Part shown: positions 17,401 through 23,618 of the stretch, one piece after another | Layout of the letters: the number at the start of each line of letters is the position of its first letter | Position numbering within the stretch: position 1 is the stretch's first letter | Assembly (NCBI GenBank): GCA_009776395.1 | Contig: WRNX01000004.1 | Location: 126-29,611, forward strand | Origin: Lentimicrobiaceae bacterium | Lineage (GTDB): Bacteria > Bacteroidota > Bacteroidia > Bacteroidales > WCHB1-69 | DNA: 29,486 nucleotides | Direction: 5' to 3' | The notes under the pieces: generated by a model | Database searches by the model: none | What the model saw: the letters and a program-made list of their open reading frames with translations, nothing else | Told to the model about the DNA's origin: nothing | Program-made: the position numbers and the translations under genes

Positions 17401-17511
17401 CTGCGAAAAAGTGACGAGGGGGAGGAGGAAGAAAAGGAGAAGGGAGAAGGGAGAAAGGAACAGGGAGAAGGGAGTATGGGATGGGAATTTTGGGGAGGGG
17501 TGGTATGTCAT
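14479..17511 (-). CDS. Propeller-type sensor histidine kinase (LytS/YehU-like kinase domain)
   Basis: The 1010-residue sensor has a signal peptide (1-36, cleavage before QQPQQW). A periplasmic region of about 700 residues holds two-component-propeller repeats (for example DSYGYLWFATFDGLNRFDG and DSKKNIWVSSENGIYKID), and a Y_Y_Y-type Ig-like domain follows (about 690-760, FRYKLNGYSDQW...LPFGKYRLEVQA). One membrane helix lies at about 765-790. The kinase belongs to the His_kinase/LytS group: phospho-acceptor His823 in FIPHFTGNVLNSI, N box ENALKHG (Asn917) and DNGIG (Asp949). The usual F-N of 'PHFLFN' is changed to T-G-N here. It probably senses an extracellular or periplasmic ligand such as a glycan, and signals to the LytTR regulator at 18120-18839, from which it is separated by a pseudogene. 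Its signal-peptide codons lie in a simple-sequence tract. Confidence 0.9.
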   Translation of the reverse strand: MTYHPSPKFPSHTPFSLFLSPFSLLLFFLLPLVTFSQQPQQWTHAYVHRHYGVREGLTPSEGITAFQDSYGYLWFATFDGLNRFDGLNFDNYSHQDLKISSRVIYINQYESTVYVVSERATVFLHHDNTIEDYPLPDDYRINGTEILTFEDKMYLFNCVHAVKNNEERNVILIFDLKTKTYIKFANQLPHIQPYISDQKIYGIAPQIANQQLNLYRIDDDTIQMVHTTEMETGDRLFWFKKTKQNDGFGTLIKKSDSKVSYHLYQCFINNDTLRLVYISQWNTSVDYVERFNDNCLILNDDYFARLLDLKERRYSIFPSDILHTAGLLIDKDNNFWFWGNDGVNQIFRFFFESYRLDLDLKKNTMVAGVFEDSKKNIWVSSENGIYKIDKQGNIHQQKIIYNNKNFTVERFVGNEVICEDKQGRIFMTTNSGVAIFDPKKGNENQIELISNSTSLALYFDSRENVLYYGGSTEGAATLNALNAAGEDISYLFGYKHIISICRDCNQRLRLGTWTSEAWLDEDNQKIVNDTTTRLYSGITAMALDEKGILWKGTPSGLFAENSQGNDQQISSQQVYFVLNYKNKFIIWGDKNILNILDIKEFHRDGKIFTRSFNLFDGFDIISFRLNGASIDQGGYVWITTDDKVIRFHPEKIMKIPQLQPHSPYIAAIYNADKNQVWRLVNTNSSIQFENKENYLRFDLLLAEPSAPDKLVFRYKLNGYSDQWLTSTERSFIFQNLPFGKYRLEVQASMDEQQWSETVYSPFITIKRPFLLSFVGLFLIFLGITGIVVFFIYYTRKIIMRKEDEKRQIDQLKHRAIKAKFIPHFTGNVLNSINYLISKNSDLAQKYISDFAGFSNQTLLNSDTLYRTLQEELEYTQLYLNLEKLRFEEKLEYEIVVEPEVDKQISVPTMVLQTFCENALKHGLRPKPEGGKITVRIYKQENHTVLTVEDNGIGRENAQALKTEGTKEGLKIIQQQLDILNKNLPRKAVLKIVDLYDAEGQAAGTRFEVWM
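17416..17486. repeat. Purine-rich (GGAGAAG)n tract inside the sensor kinase gene start
   Basis: Irregular repeats of GGGAGAAGG and AAAGGA on the plus strand correspond to TTCTCC-type codons on the coding strand. They supply Ser, Pro, Phe and Leu to the hydrophobic core of the sensor kinase signal peptide. Confidence 0.65.
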
Positions 17512-17584
17512 GTTTTTAAAATTTGGTTTTTCGGATTTGAATGAGATTATAAATCATTGTGCGATCGCTTTTTTTTCATTTCAT

Positions 17585-18032
17585 TTATTTTTTCAACAAC
17601 CATTCAAATACATTTTTATGAATAATTCCTGCTCGACTTTGCGGAAACGATTCGGTAGAAAGCAAAAATTTCGGGTAATTGTCTTGTACAGTTTCCAACG
17701 GTGAAAATTCTCGTTCTTCATTTTCAACATCCGAAATTTCCCACGAAACCTGATAATACTCAACTTCTCCATAACGATTTTTAACCGTAAAATCTATTTC
17801 ACCGTTGCGAAGCGTGCCTGTCCAAATTTTGTAACCTCGTCGCAAAAGTTCAAGATAAACAACATTTTCCAAAATATGTCCTCTGTCTGCCGTTCTATCT
17901 CGCCCGACTAAAACATTCAACAATCCCACATCAACAAGATAATATTTTTCCTGCGTTGCAAGTTGCTTTTTTCCTTTAATATGACAACAGTTTATCAAGA
18001 TATTCCTTTCGTTCTATTATTTTTACTTTCAT
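17585..18032 (-). pseudogene. AAA_14/DUF4143 ATPase gene with large internal deletion
   Basis: Starting with ATG at 18032, the minus strand reads MKVKIIERKEYLDKLLSY and then stops (17978-17976); this is a typical N terminus for an AAA_14 ATPase. In another frame, directly after the junction, it continues with IKGKKQLATQEKYYLVDVG, the motif GHILENVVYLELLRRGY and NGEIDFTVK, the typical DUF4143 C terminus, to a normal stop at 17585. The middle, including Walker A and B, is missing (roughly 250 residues by comparison with the family), and the two ends are out of frame. It lies between the response regulator and sensor kinase genes. A TATTTTTG -7-like element (18044-18037) remains just before the ATG. 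Confidence 0.8.
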
Positions 18033-18069
18033 TTTGCAAAAATATAATAAATTATCAACAAAGTTGAGT

Positions 18070-18128
18070 TATTCACAAATTCGTACATTACCAATATCCA
18101 TAATATTAAATATTACTATTCACAAATT
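18070..18128. repeat. 12-bp direct repeat TATTCACAAATT flanking a 35-bp spacer
   Basis: TATTCACAAATT occurs at 18070-18081 and 18117-18128; the second copy overlaps the last codons and stop of the response regulator gene. It may be a scar of the insertion or deletion that produced the adjacent pseudogene, or a local duplication. Confidence 0.4.
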
Positions 18129-18839
18129 ATCCCTGCTCCCTGCTCCTTTCTCCTCAATTCTCAATTTCCTCATATTCTCCCTGCTTACCGGAAACGAAAT
18201 TTCATGGTTTTCGCAATGCACGACAATTTCATGCGCTTTTGCATTGTAGTTTTTTATGGCATGAAGATTCACCATACAATCTCTTCTAATATAGATGAAA
18301 TGAGGGGGTAAAAGTGCTGAGAAATAACTTAATTTTCCTAAAACGTATGGAATAATCATATCGGAAGTGTAAATTTTCACTTTTCCGCGCTCTACCGATT
18401 GAATGGCAACGATGTGATTGATATTCAAACGAAGTGTTCCTTTCGGAATTTTTATTTCTAACCGGTCGGTTTGCATCTTTTGCAGATACAAACTGATGGC
18501 TTCGAAAATTTTTTCTTTGTGGAGCGGTTTGGTGATATATTTTACAATACCCAATTCAATTCCTTTCATTGCATAATCAAAATCGCGGTGGGCAGAGATG
18601 ATAACGGTATAGGGATCTTTTCCTGCCCGTTGAATCTTTTCCAACAGTTCCAATCCTGTCATTCCCGGCATACAGATGTCTAAAAACAGCATATCGAAAT
18701 CTTCTTTCAGCACACAGTCGAATGCTTTCTTCGGATGGTCAATCTGTGTTACTTTTGCATTGGGGATAAAAGATGTAACTAACTCTGATATAAAGTCTCT
18801 TGCTGGTTTTTCGTCATCAACGATTAATATTTTATGCAT
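18120..18839 (-). CDS. LytTR-family response regulator
   Basis: The 239-residue protein has an N-terminal receiver domain (1-120) with acidic pocket Asp8/Asp9, phospho-acceptor Asp54 in LFLDICMPGMTG and the conserved Lys in YITKPL. A LytTR DNA-binding domain follows (about 130-225, with HIVAIQSVERGKVKIYT and FIYIRRDCMVNLHAIKNY). Such regulators pair with LytS-type kinases and bind direct repeats in promoters. The likely partner is the sensor kinase at 14479-17511, normally adjacent but here separated by a decayed ATPase gene. The last residues (EEKGAGSRDNL) are encoded by the pyrimidine/purine repeat tract at 18130-18184 and differ from a usual LytTR end. Confidence 0.92.
   Translation of the reverse strand: MHKILIVDDEKPARDFISELVTSFIPNAKVTQIDHPKKAFDCVLKEDFDMLFLDICMPGMTGLELLEKIQRAGKDPYTVIISAHRDFDYAMKGIELGIVKYITKPLHKEKIFEAISLYLQKMQTDRLEIKIPKGTLRLNINHIVAIQSVERGKVKIYTSDMIIPYVLGKLSYFSALLPPHFIYIRRDCMVNLHAIKNYNAKAHEIVVHCENHEISFPVSRENMRKLRIEEKGAGSRDNL
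18130..18184. repeat. Pyrimidine-rich tract with core CTCAATTCTCAATTTCC, overlapping the regulator 3' end
   Basis: It has CCCTGCTCC and CTTTCTCC units plus the core at 18153-18169, matching 14444-14460 in 16 of 17 bases. It encodes the last ~20 residues of the response regulator. Confidence 0.55.
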
Positions 18840-18865
18840 AAAAACTAAAGGTTTATATGGTGGTA

Positions 18866-18873
18866 CAAAAATA
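18866..18873 (-). promoter_or_regulatory. -7 element of the response regulator gene
   Basis: TATTTTTG on the minus strand lies 26 bp before the ATG (18839). No TTTG is found at the right distance for a -33 box. Confidence 0.45.
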
Positions 18874-18893
18874 GGAAATTAATGGAGAAGGGA

Positions 18894-18999
18894 TATTAAT
18901 CATTAATCACGAATCATTTAACATTAATTACTAATTACTAATCCTTTCTCCTTGTTCCCTTCTCCCTTCTCCTTTCTCCTTTCTCCTTGTTCCATTCCC
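18894..18999. repeat. TAATCATTAATC repeats followed by a CCTTCTCC-type pyrimidine tract
   Basis: 18894-18942 consists of variants of ATTAATCA and ATTACTA. 18943-18999 consists of CCTTTCTCCTTGTTC and CTTCTCCC units up to the stop codon of the gene ending at 19002. Both repeat types occur elsewhere in the window (23576-23614 and 21976-22005). Confidence 0.6.
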
Positions 19000-19001
19000 T
19001 A

Positions 19002-20732
19002 TTATTTATAGTTTGGACATTTTTTCTTCAAACAATCTTTGTAGAAAGCTTCATACATTTCATCAAATGTGTCACATTTGTCAAGAAAGATTATACCTCC
19101 TATTATCAGTTTTCTATTTTTGTCAAAACCATATTCATAAACAGAACCATTTTTTGTATAAACTTTTCCTGGTTTTTCACTGGTAATACCCAAGAAATCT
19201 TCTTTTGTATGAGGCAGAATTGTTTTATTTTTGTCTATTTCACAATCTAAACATTCCTCTTTAAATTTTTGTGCTGCTGCTTCTGCTTCTTCTTTGGCTT
19301 TTCTTTCTTGCACAATTTCTGCTCTCATAGCGTTGGCTTCTTCCAAATCGGCATTATAGATTGCCTTATCTCTTTCCCAAGTGTTATATAACTGTTTCCC
19401 CTTTTCACGCAATCTTCCAATTGTTTCATCAAACCACGATCTATTTCCGAAAGTATTGTTATTTTGATATTTTTCTGCCATATTTATGGCATTTATTATT
19501 TGATAGTGATGGATTTCTGCATCTTTGTTGAGGATTTCGTAAGTTCTAAAGTCTTCTTTTATATAAGCCTTAACATCATTCCAAAACGAACCATCATTGA
19601 TAACTTTCAGATAAGTATCCCAGATTTGAGTATTTAATCCCACCATAATTGTATTAAAGTCAACAATATGGTTGGCAATTATGATTTTATTATCAGGGTC
19701 ATAACCATCGTGTTTTTCAGCAAACTGTTGGGCGTATGTAGCTCTATAAGTAATTGATAATTCATGCTCGCTCATTTTTTTGTCCACCGGAATATTATTT
19801 TCAACCGATGGATTCGATTTTTCAAAATCAAAACTATGATCAAAAAGAGTATTGTCTTTCATTGGCGCATTGGTTTTTACAAATTGTTTTATCAATTCAA
19901 AAGAATAATCAATGTTTGCGACCTCATCATAATATATTTTATCAATTTTTGACTTAATAAGCGAGAATTTATCAGGAAACAATGATTTATATTTTCTTAA
20001 ATCAGTGTAATTCACAGCATTGTTGGCACAAATTTGTGTAATATAATCGTAAACACGAGAATTTCCTCTAAAAATGCTTGGTGCTACGGTAAGGGTATTT
20101 ACGTTAATATCAACCCCTTCTTCGTATAAATGTTTCACAATTTCATAATTACCAACTATGATTGCCTGATTTTGATAATCAACATTCAACATTCTTTTTC
20201 CATCTGCTGTTGCCGTAATTTGCTTTAGTATTGAAAGGTTTTGTTCTTCAATACATTTATTAATAATATTTTCGCTATATTTATTTTCTTTGTACAAATC
20301 AATACCACTATCAATAAACCACTGTGATAAATATTCGTTGTTTGTTTCAAGTGCAAAAGCCATCAATGAGTTACCCTCCCTGTCGTAAGTGTTAATTCTG
20401 GATCCTTTTTCTATCAGCATTTTCAGCACATTATCCGATATGTATTCTTTGCTGAAATACCCTAAATAATCGTGGTTTTTTCTAACAAGATATGCCAAAG
20501 GCGGATAATAATCGTTGTACCTCAAATTGACATCAAAATTGGGAGCAGAAATAATATTTTTCAATTCCTGTTCTTTTTCAGCACATTCGTTTATGGGGTG
20601 CGTGGCAATAAAGTCAAGCACCCCGTAGATGGAAGGAACAGACGCTGTTTTATTATAACGTGCAAACTGTGCCGGCAACGAATTGACAGCACAGAGCAAC
20701 ATTAGAATAATTACAAACTTCTTATTCTTCAT
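19002..20732 (-). CDS. Exported protein with ankyrin-like repeats, unknown function
   Basis: I do not recognise this 576-residue protein as a named family. It has a signal peptide (1-21, MKNKKFVIILMLLCAVNSLPA, cleavage before QFARYN). Residues of about 35-220 show helical repeats with ankyrin character, such as VLKMLIEKGSRINTYDREGNSLMAFAL, WFIDSGIDLYKENKY and HLYEEGVDINVNTL. The middle is helical without motifs. Residues of about 455-510 form a charged coiled coil (ERDKAIYNADLEEANAM followed by an Ala/Glu/Lys-rich stretch). The C terminus (about 510-576) has several Cys (CLDCEID, KKKC) and a KNGSVYEYGFDKNRK motif. It lies 6 bp downstream of the gene at 20739-21860, so both are almost surely co-transcribed. 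It is probably periplasmic. Confidence 0.7.
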   Translation of the reverse strand: MKNKKFVIILMLLCAVNSLPAQFARYNKTASVPSIYGVLDFIATHPINECAEKEQELKNIISAPNFDVNLRYNDYYPPLAYLVRKNHDYLGYFSKEYISDNVLKMLIEKGSRINTYDREGNSLMAFALETNNEYLSQWFIDSGIDLYKENKYSENIINKCIEEQNLSILKQITATADGKRMLNVDYQNQAIIVGNYEIVKHLYEEGVDINVNTLTVAPSIFRGNSRVYDYITQICANNAVNYTDLRKYKSLFPDKFSLIKSKIDKIYYDEVANIDYSFELIKQFVKTNAPMKDNTLFDHSFDFEKSNPSVENNIPVDKKMSEHELSITYRATYAQQFAEKHDGYDPDNKIIIANHIVDFNTIMVGLNTQIWDTYLKVINDGSFWNDVKAYIKEDFRTYEILNKDAEIHHYQIINAINMAEKYQNNNTFGNRSWFDETIGRLREKGKQLYNTWERDKAIYNADLEEANAMRAEIVQERKAKEEAEAAAQKFKEECLDCEIDKNKTILPHTKEDFLGITSEKPGKVYTKNGSVYEYGFDKNRKLIIGGIIFLDKCDTFDEMYEAFYKDCLKKKCPNYK

Positions 20733-20738
20733 AAAGTT

Positions 20739-21860
20739 TTAATACTGATTTTTGATATTATTCTTGATATATTTATTTAAATTTTTTGGATCGGAAGGAA
20801 CAATCGGTGTGCCATCTTCCATAGTTCCCCATTTGGGATCAACAGGCAAAATCATTCCATTAATATTATAATAGGTGGTTTTACCATCTTCTGCAACTGC
20901 AATCACATTGCTTCCCGTATAAAAAGCAAGATATTTGAAAAAATCTGAAAGCAAAGGTCTTACCTGTTGTTCCCAACGAGTTTCACTAAGAGCCAAAAGT
21001 TTATTTTGTTCTAAAAAACTTGTAAAAACGTCTAACGATGCCTTTTTGTTTTTTTCAGAATAACCATTAGCTATAGGTTGATTACTAAAATATTCTATAT
21101 ATTCGTAATCTGAAAACCATTTGCCAAGTTTTAATTCTTCCAATTTCTCATACATAGGATACTCTTTTTCCATATTTTCGTACCAGTCTTTGCGTAAAGC
21201 ATTTTTAATATTACTTGCCATTTCTTTTAAATTCGCATTCACCGCAGGATCTAAATTAAAAAGAACCGCCGTAGCTTTATACAAAAATGTGCTTTGCCCA
21301 ATTCTTTCAGAAAAATATTGATTCCATTCATCAATAGCGGGATCGCTTATTTTCCATATATTAAAATTTTGTTCTGAATTATTATAACGTAGAAATATCA
21401 ATTCACTCCAATCTTTGAAATCAATAAATACAGTTTCGTTGTTGTAAAACTGAAATTGTAATTCACCCAGCAATAATAAAGGGGGGTCGCCAAGCATACG
21501 ATAAGGGAAGATCGGAACAGGTAGTGCAAAATCAACACTAAAATCTTTTGTTTGGTCGTCAATTTCGTCAATTCGAGATTGCAGTTCTTTTTTATCACAT
21601 ATATCAAACTCATCAAGGAACGATATAAAATCGTCAACTATCTGTTTTTTCCCAACTGCTGAGGTGAGTTGAATTTGATAACTTTTTCCTAACGAATCGC
21701 CTTCAAGATACTTTGTATTAAGCCTAAGAAATAATGCTTGTCCAAAACTGCTTATTGGCAAGATTAGCAGTATCATTGTGGTAATACAAATATTTTTCAA
21801 ACTTTTTTTTGAGGTTTTTGGGGTGGTTTTCCAATCTCCACACAGTCTTTTTTTTGTCAT
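20739..21860 (-). CDS. Exported protein of unknown function, first gene of the pair
   Basis: The start chosen is ATG at 21860, giving 373 residues with a signal peptide (MTKKRLCGDWKTTPKTSKKS, then a hydrophobic core ending SSFG, cleavage before QALFLRL). An open frame continues 61 codons upstream to 22043, but that part translates repeats and the promoter region, and would bury the signal peptide. No family is recognised. The mature part is globular, mostly alpha/beta, with a proline-rich stretch near DFALPVPIFPYRMLGDPP and a C-terminal segment ATTYYNINGMILPVDPKW-like in character that ends with KNNIKNQY. It forms an operon with the ankyrin-like gene 6 bp downstream. A -7 element and tandem operator-like repeats lie upstream. 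Confidence 0.7.
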   Translation of the reverse strand: MTKKRLCGDWKTTPKTSKKSLKNICITTMILLILPISSFGQALFLRLNTKYLEGDSLGKSYQIQLTSAVGKKQIVDDFISFLDEFDICDKKELQSRIDEIDDQTKDFSVDFALPVPIFPYRMLGDPPLLLLGELQFQFYNNETVFIDFKDWSELIFLRYNNSEQNFNIWKISDPAIDEWNQYFSERIGQSTFLYKATAVLFNLDPAVNANLKEMASNIKNALRKDWYENMEKEYPMYEKLEELKLGKWFSDYEYIEYFSNQPIANGYSEKNKKASLDVFTSFLEQNKLLALSETRWEQQVRPLLSDFFKYLAFYTGSNVIAVAEDGKTTYYNINGMILPVDPKWGTMEDGTPIVPSDPKNLNKYIKNNIKNQY

Positions 21861-21887
21861 GTTATTAAATGTTTTAAATTTCGTCTG

Positions 21888-21895
21888 CAAACATA
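21888..21895 (-). promoter_or_regulatory. -7 promoter element of the two-gene exported operon
   Basis: TATGTTTG on the minus strand matches TAnnTTTG, 28 bp before the ATG at 21860. No TTTG lies at -33; instead the 21-bp repeats at 21919-21957 begin there, as expected for an activated promoter. Confidence 0.5.
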
Positions 21896-21918
21896 CTTTC
21901 ATTTTTATTACACCGGTC

Positions 21919-21957
21919 ATTTTGTACACGAACGGTCGTATTTTGTGCACGAACGGT
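21919..21957. promoter_or_regulatory. Two tandem 21-bp-spaced operator-like repeats
   Basis: ATTTTGTACACGAACGGT (21919-21936) and ATTTTGTGCACGAACGGT (21940-21957) are identical in 17 of 18 bases, with a period of exactly 21 bp, two helical turns. They lie about 40-75 bp upstream of the predicted transcription start of the 21860-19002 operon. Direct repeats with two-turn spacing are typical of LytTR or other dimeric activator sites; the cognate regulator is unknown. Confidence 0.5.
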
Positions 21958-21963
21958 AAAAAA

Positions 21964-22041
21964 TAATTGAAAATTGGGAGAAAGGAGAAGGGAGAAGGGA
22001 GAAAGTTTATATAAACTACCCCGATTTTGCTTTGCAAAATC
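21964..22041. repeat. Purine tract plus two palindromes between miaA and the exported operon
   Basis: A GGGAGAAGG-type tract (21976-22005) is followed by the 14-bp perfect palindrome AGTTTATATAAACT (22004-22017) and the hairpin GATTTTGC-TTT-GCAAAATC (22023-22041). The hairpin is 36 bp after the miaA stop codon on the minus strand but lacks a T tract, so its role as terminator is doubtful. Confidence 0.5.
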
Positions 22042-22076
22042 ATCCCTTCTCATGAGTTTATCACTTTTATTTAGAT

Positions 22077-22823
22077 TTATTTGGGAAAATTTTCGTTAAA
22101 GTGTTGTTTTGACAAAGTCAGGAGAAACTTCATTTTTTCCTCTTCGCTCCATGCTAAATCCAACCACAATATTTCAAAGCCGGCACGCTCCATTTTTCTA
22201 AACCAGGTCATTTGTCGTTTAGAAAATTGGTGTATCGCCGTGTTCAATTTTTGAAACATGGTGTTATAATCTAAATAATGAGTAAGATACAACATCACAA
22301 AACGATACTCTAATCCATATTTATAAAGTTGTTCGGTGGGTACGCCTTCGTTCAGTAAAGATTGCACTTCTTCAATCATACCGTTTTCTAATCGTTCTTT
22401 TAGCCGTGTTGTAATGCGCTTTCTCACTTCATCTCTATCTCCTTTTATTCCAAAAATGAGGGAAGGAATGGGAGTTGATTGGTATCCTTTCAATAGCGCT
22501 TCGATATACATACCGCTGCCTCCGCACAAAATTACGGGTTTATTGCGTTGCTGAATATCCTTAATAACGTTTTGTGCCAATTTTTGATAGTGAAATACGG
22601 TATTTACTTTTCCGGGTTCTTCAATATCAATAAGATGAAACGGAATTTCTACACCATCAATAACATAATCTTTCAAATCTTTTCCTGTACCGATATCCAT
22701 TCTTTTATAGATTTGACGCGAATCGGCGCTCACAATTTCAGCACCAATTTTTTTTGCCAACAATGCAGCAATGCGGGTTTTACCTGTGGCAGTAGGTCCA
22801 AGAATGGTGATAATGGGATTCAA
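22077..22823 (-). CDS. miaA: tRNA dimethylallyltransferase MiaA, short form
   Basis: MiaA adds a dimethylallyl group to N6 of A37 in tRNAs that read U-starting codons. The 248-residue protein has P-loop GPTATGKT (9-16), VSADSRQIYKRMDIGTGK with the conserved Asp, CGGSGMYIEALLKG, and the C-terminal QFSKRQMTWFRKMER. It is shorter than the usual ~300: directly after ALLKG the sequence goes on to FGIKGDRDEVRKRI, so the central helical insertion (the region that normally carries DP-x-x-A...ND-x-x-R-x-x-RALE) is missing, about 70 residues. The reading frame is clean on both sides. The start must be TTG at 22823, since an in-frame TAA stands two codons upstream. It could be a divergent paralogue with a full-length MiaA elsewhere. 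Confidence 0.88.
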   Translation of the reverse strand: MNPIITILGPTATGKTRIAALLAKKIGAEIVSADSRQIYKRMDIGTGKDLKDYVIDGVEIPFHLIDIEEPGKVNTVFHYQKLAQNVIKDIQQRNKPVILCGGSGMYIEALLKGYQSTPIPSLIFGIKGDRDEVRKRITTRLKERLENGMIEEVQSLLNEGVPTEQLYKYGLEYRFVMLYLTHYLDYNTMFQKLNTAIHQFSKRQMTWFRKMERAGFEILWLDLAWSEEEKMKFLLTLSKQHFNENFPK

Positions 22824-22939
22824 TACTTATTATTATAATTAATTAATTGTCTGTCTTGTTTTCATAAATGTCGGCTTTTTATTGTATGTGCAAAAAAATA
22901 ATAAATTCAATTCATATTATAAAAAAACATTTTTTTTTC

Positions 22940-22947
22940 TAATTTTG
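22940..22947 (+). promoter_or_regulatory. -7 element of the NfeD-like/flotillin operon
   Basis: TAATTTTG matches TAnnTTTG and lies 25 bp before the ATG at 22973. A clear TTTG at -33 is absent. The rest of the 149-bp gap upstream is AT-rich with no other feature seen. Confidence 0.5.
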
Positions 22948-22972
22948 CCAACTATTATTAAATTTATGCTTT

Positions 22973-23551
22973 ATGGATATTTGGTGGGCATCTTTAGATC
23001 TATATCTTAAAATAATGTGGGGAATTGCTATCCCTATCAGTATTATTTTTATTATTCAAATGGTTATGACTTTTTTCGGAATGGGAGATCATGCCGATAT
23101 TTCCGGAGATACGGAAGTGGATGTAGATATGCATATTCCGTTTCAACTTTTTACTTTCCGAAATTTTGTAAACTTCTTCCTCGGTTTCGCGTGGACAGGA
23201 ATTTCACTCTTTGAAGTAATTGCTAATAAAGTATGGCTTACCCTTTTATGCGTTTTCATTGGATTATTGTTAGTATCTATTGTTATGGCAATTTTATATG
23301 CCCTCAGCAAAGCTGTGCAAAGCGGAAATATTGATATTAACAATGCCGTGGGACGCACTGCCACAGTGTATTACACTATCCCCTCCGCAGGTAAAGGAAT
23401 GGGAAAAATTCAAATGAGTATCCAACAAGCCGTAAGAGAATATGATGCCATTTCCGAAATGGAAGAACCTATCCCAACCGGAAATCTCGTAACTGTTAAA
23501 ACCGTTATTGACCCACATACACTCCTTGTAGAATTAAAAATTAAAAATTAA
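22973..23551 (+). CDS. NfeD-like membrane protein (flotillin partner)
   Basis: The 192-residue protein has three hydrophobic segments (about 11-34, 62-80 and 86-110) with an acidic, His-containing loop after the first (GDHADISGDTEVDVDMH). A soluble C-terminal domain follows (about 120-192, VGRTATVYYTIPSAGKGMGK ... TVIDPHTLLVEL), with the strand pattern of an OB fold, as in NfeD/YuaF proteins. Such proteins are usually encoded directly next to a flotillin and act with it in membrane microdomains. Here the flotillin gene follows 67 bp downstream on the same strand. The gap contains only 14-bp repeats. Similarity to the family is by architecture and context rather than a strong signature. Confidence 0.75.
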   Translation: MDIWWASLDLYLKIMWGIAIPISIIFIIQMVMTFFGMGDHADISGDTEVDVDMHIPFQLFTFRNFVNFFLGFAWTGISLFEVIANKVWLTLLCVFIGLLLVSIVMAILYALSKAVQSGNIDINNAVGRTATVYYTIPSAGKGMGKIQMSIQQAVREYDAISEMEEPIPTGNLVTVKTVIDPHTLLVELKIKN

Positions 23552-23575
23552 AATATTTTTTTTAACTTTTAAACC

Positions 23576-23614
23576 TCTAATCATTAATCTCTAATCATTA
23601 ATCACTAATCACTA
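23576..23614. repeat. Tandem 14-bp repeats before the flotillin gene
   Basis: TCTAATCATTAATC occurs twice in tandem (23576-23589, 23590-23603), followed by the partial variant ACTAATCACTA. The array ends 4 bp before the flotillin start codon. Similar TAATCATTAATC units lie at 18894-18942. Confidence 0.7.
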
Positions 23615-23618
23615 TATT

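Noticed and set aside
17560..17570. GCGATCGC octamer as a special site (HIP1-like)
   Set aside because: A single occurrence with no neighbours; no sign of the dense genome-wide repeat known from cyanobacteria.
21861..22043. 61 additional N-terminal codons for the exported protein at 20739-21860
   Set aside because: They translate the -7 element, the tandem operator repeats and the purine tract, and would place the signal peptide inside the protein.
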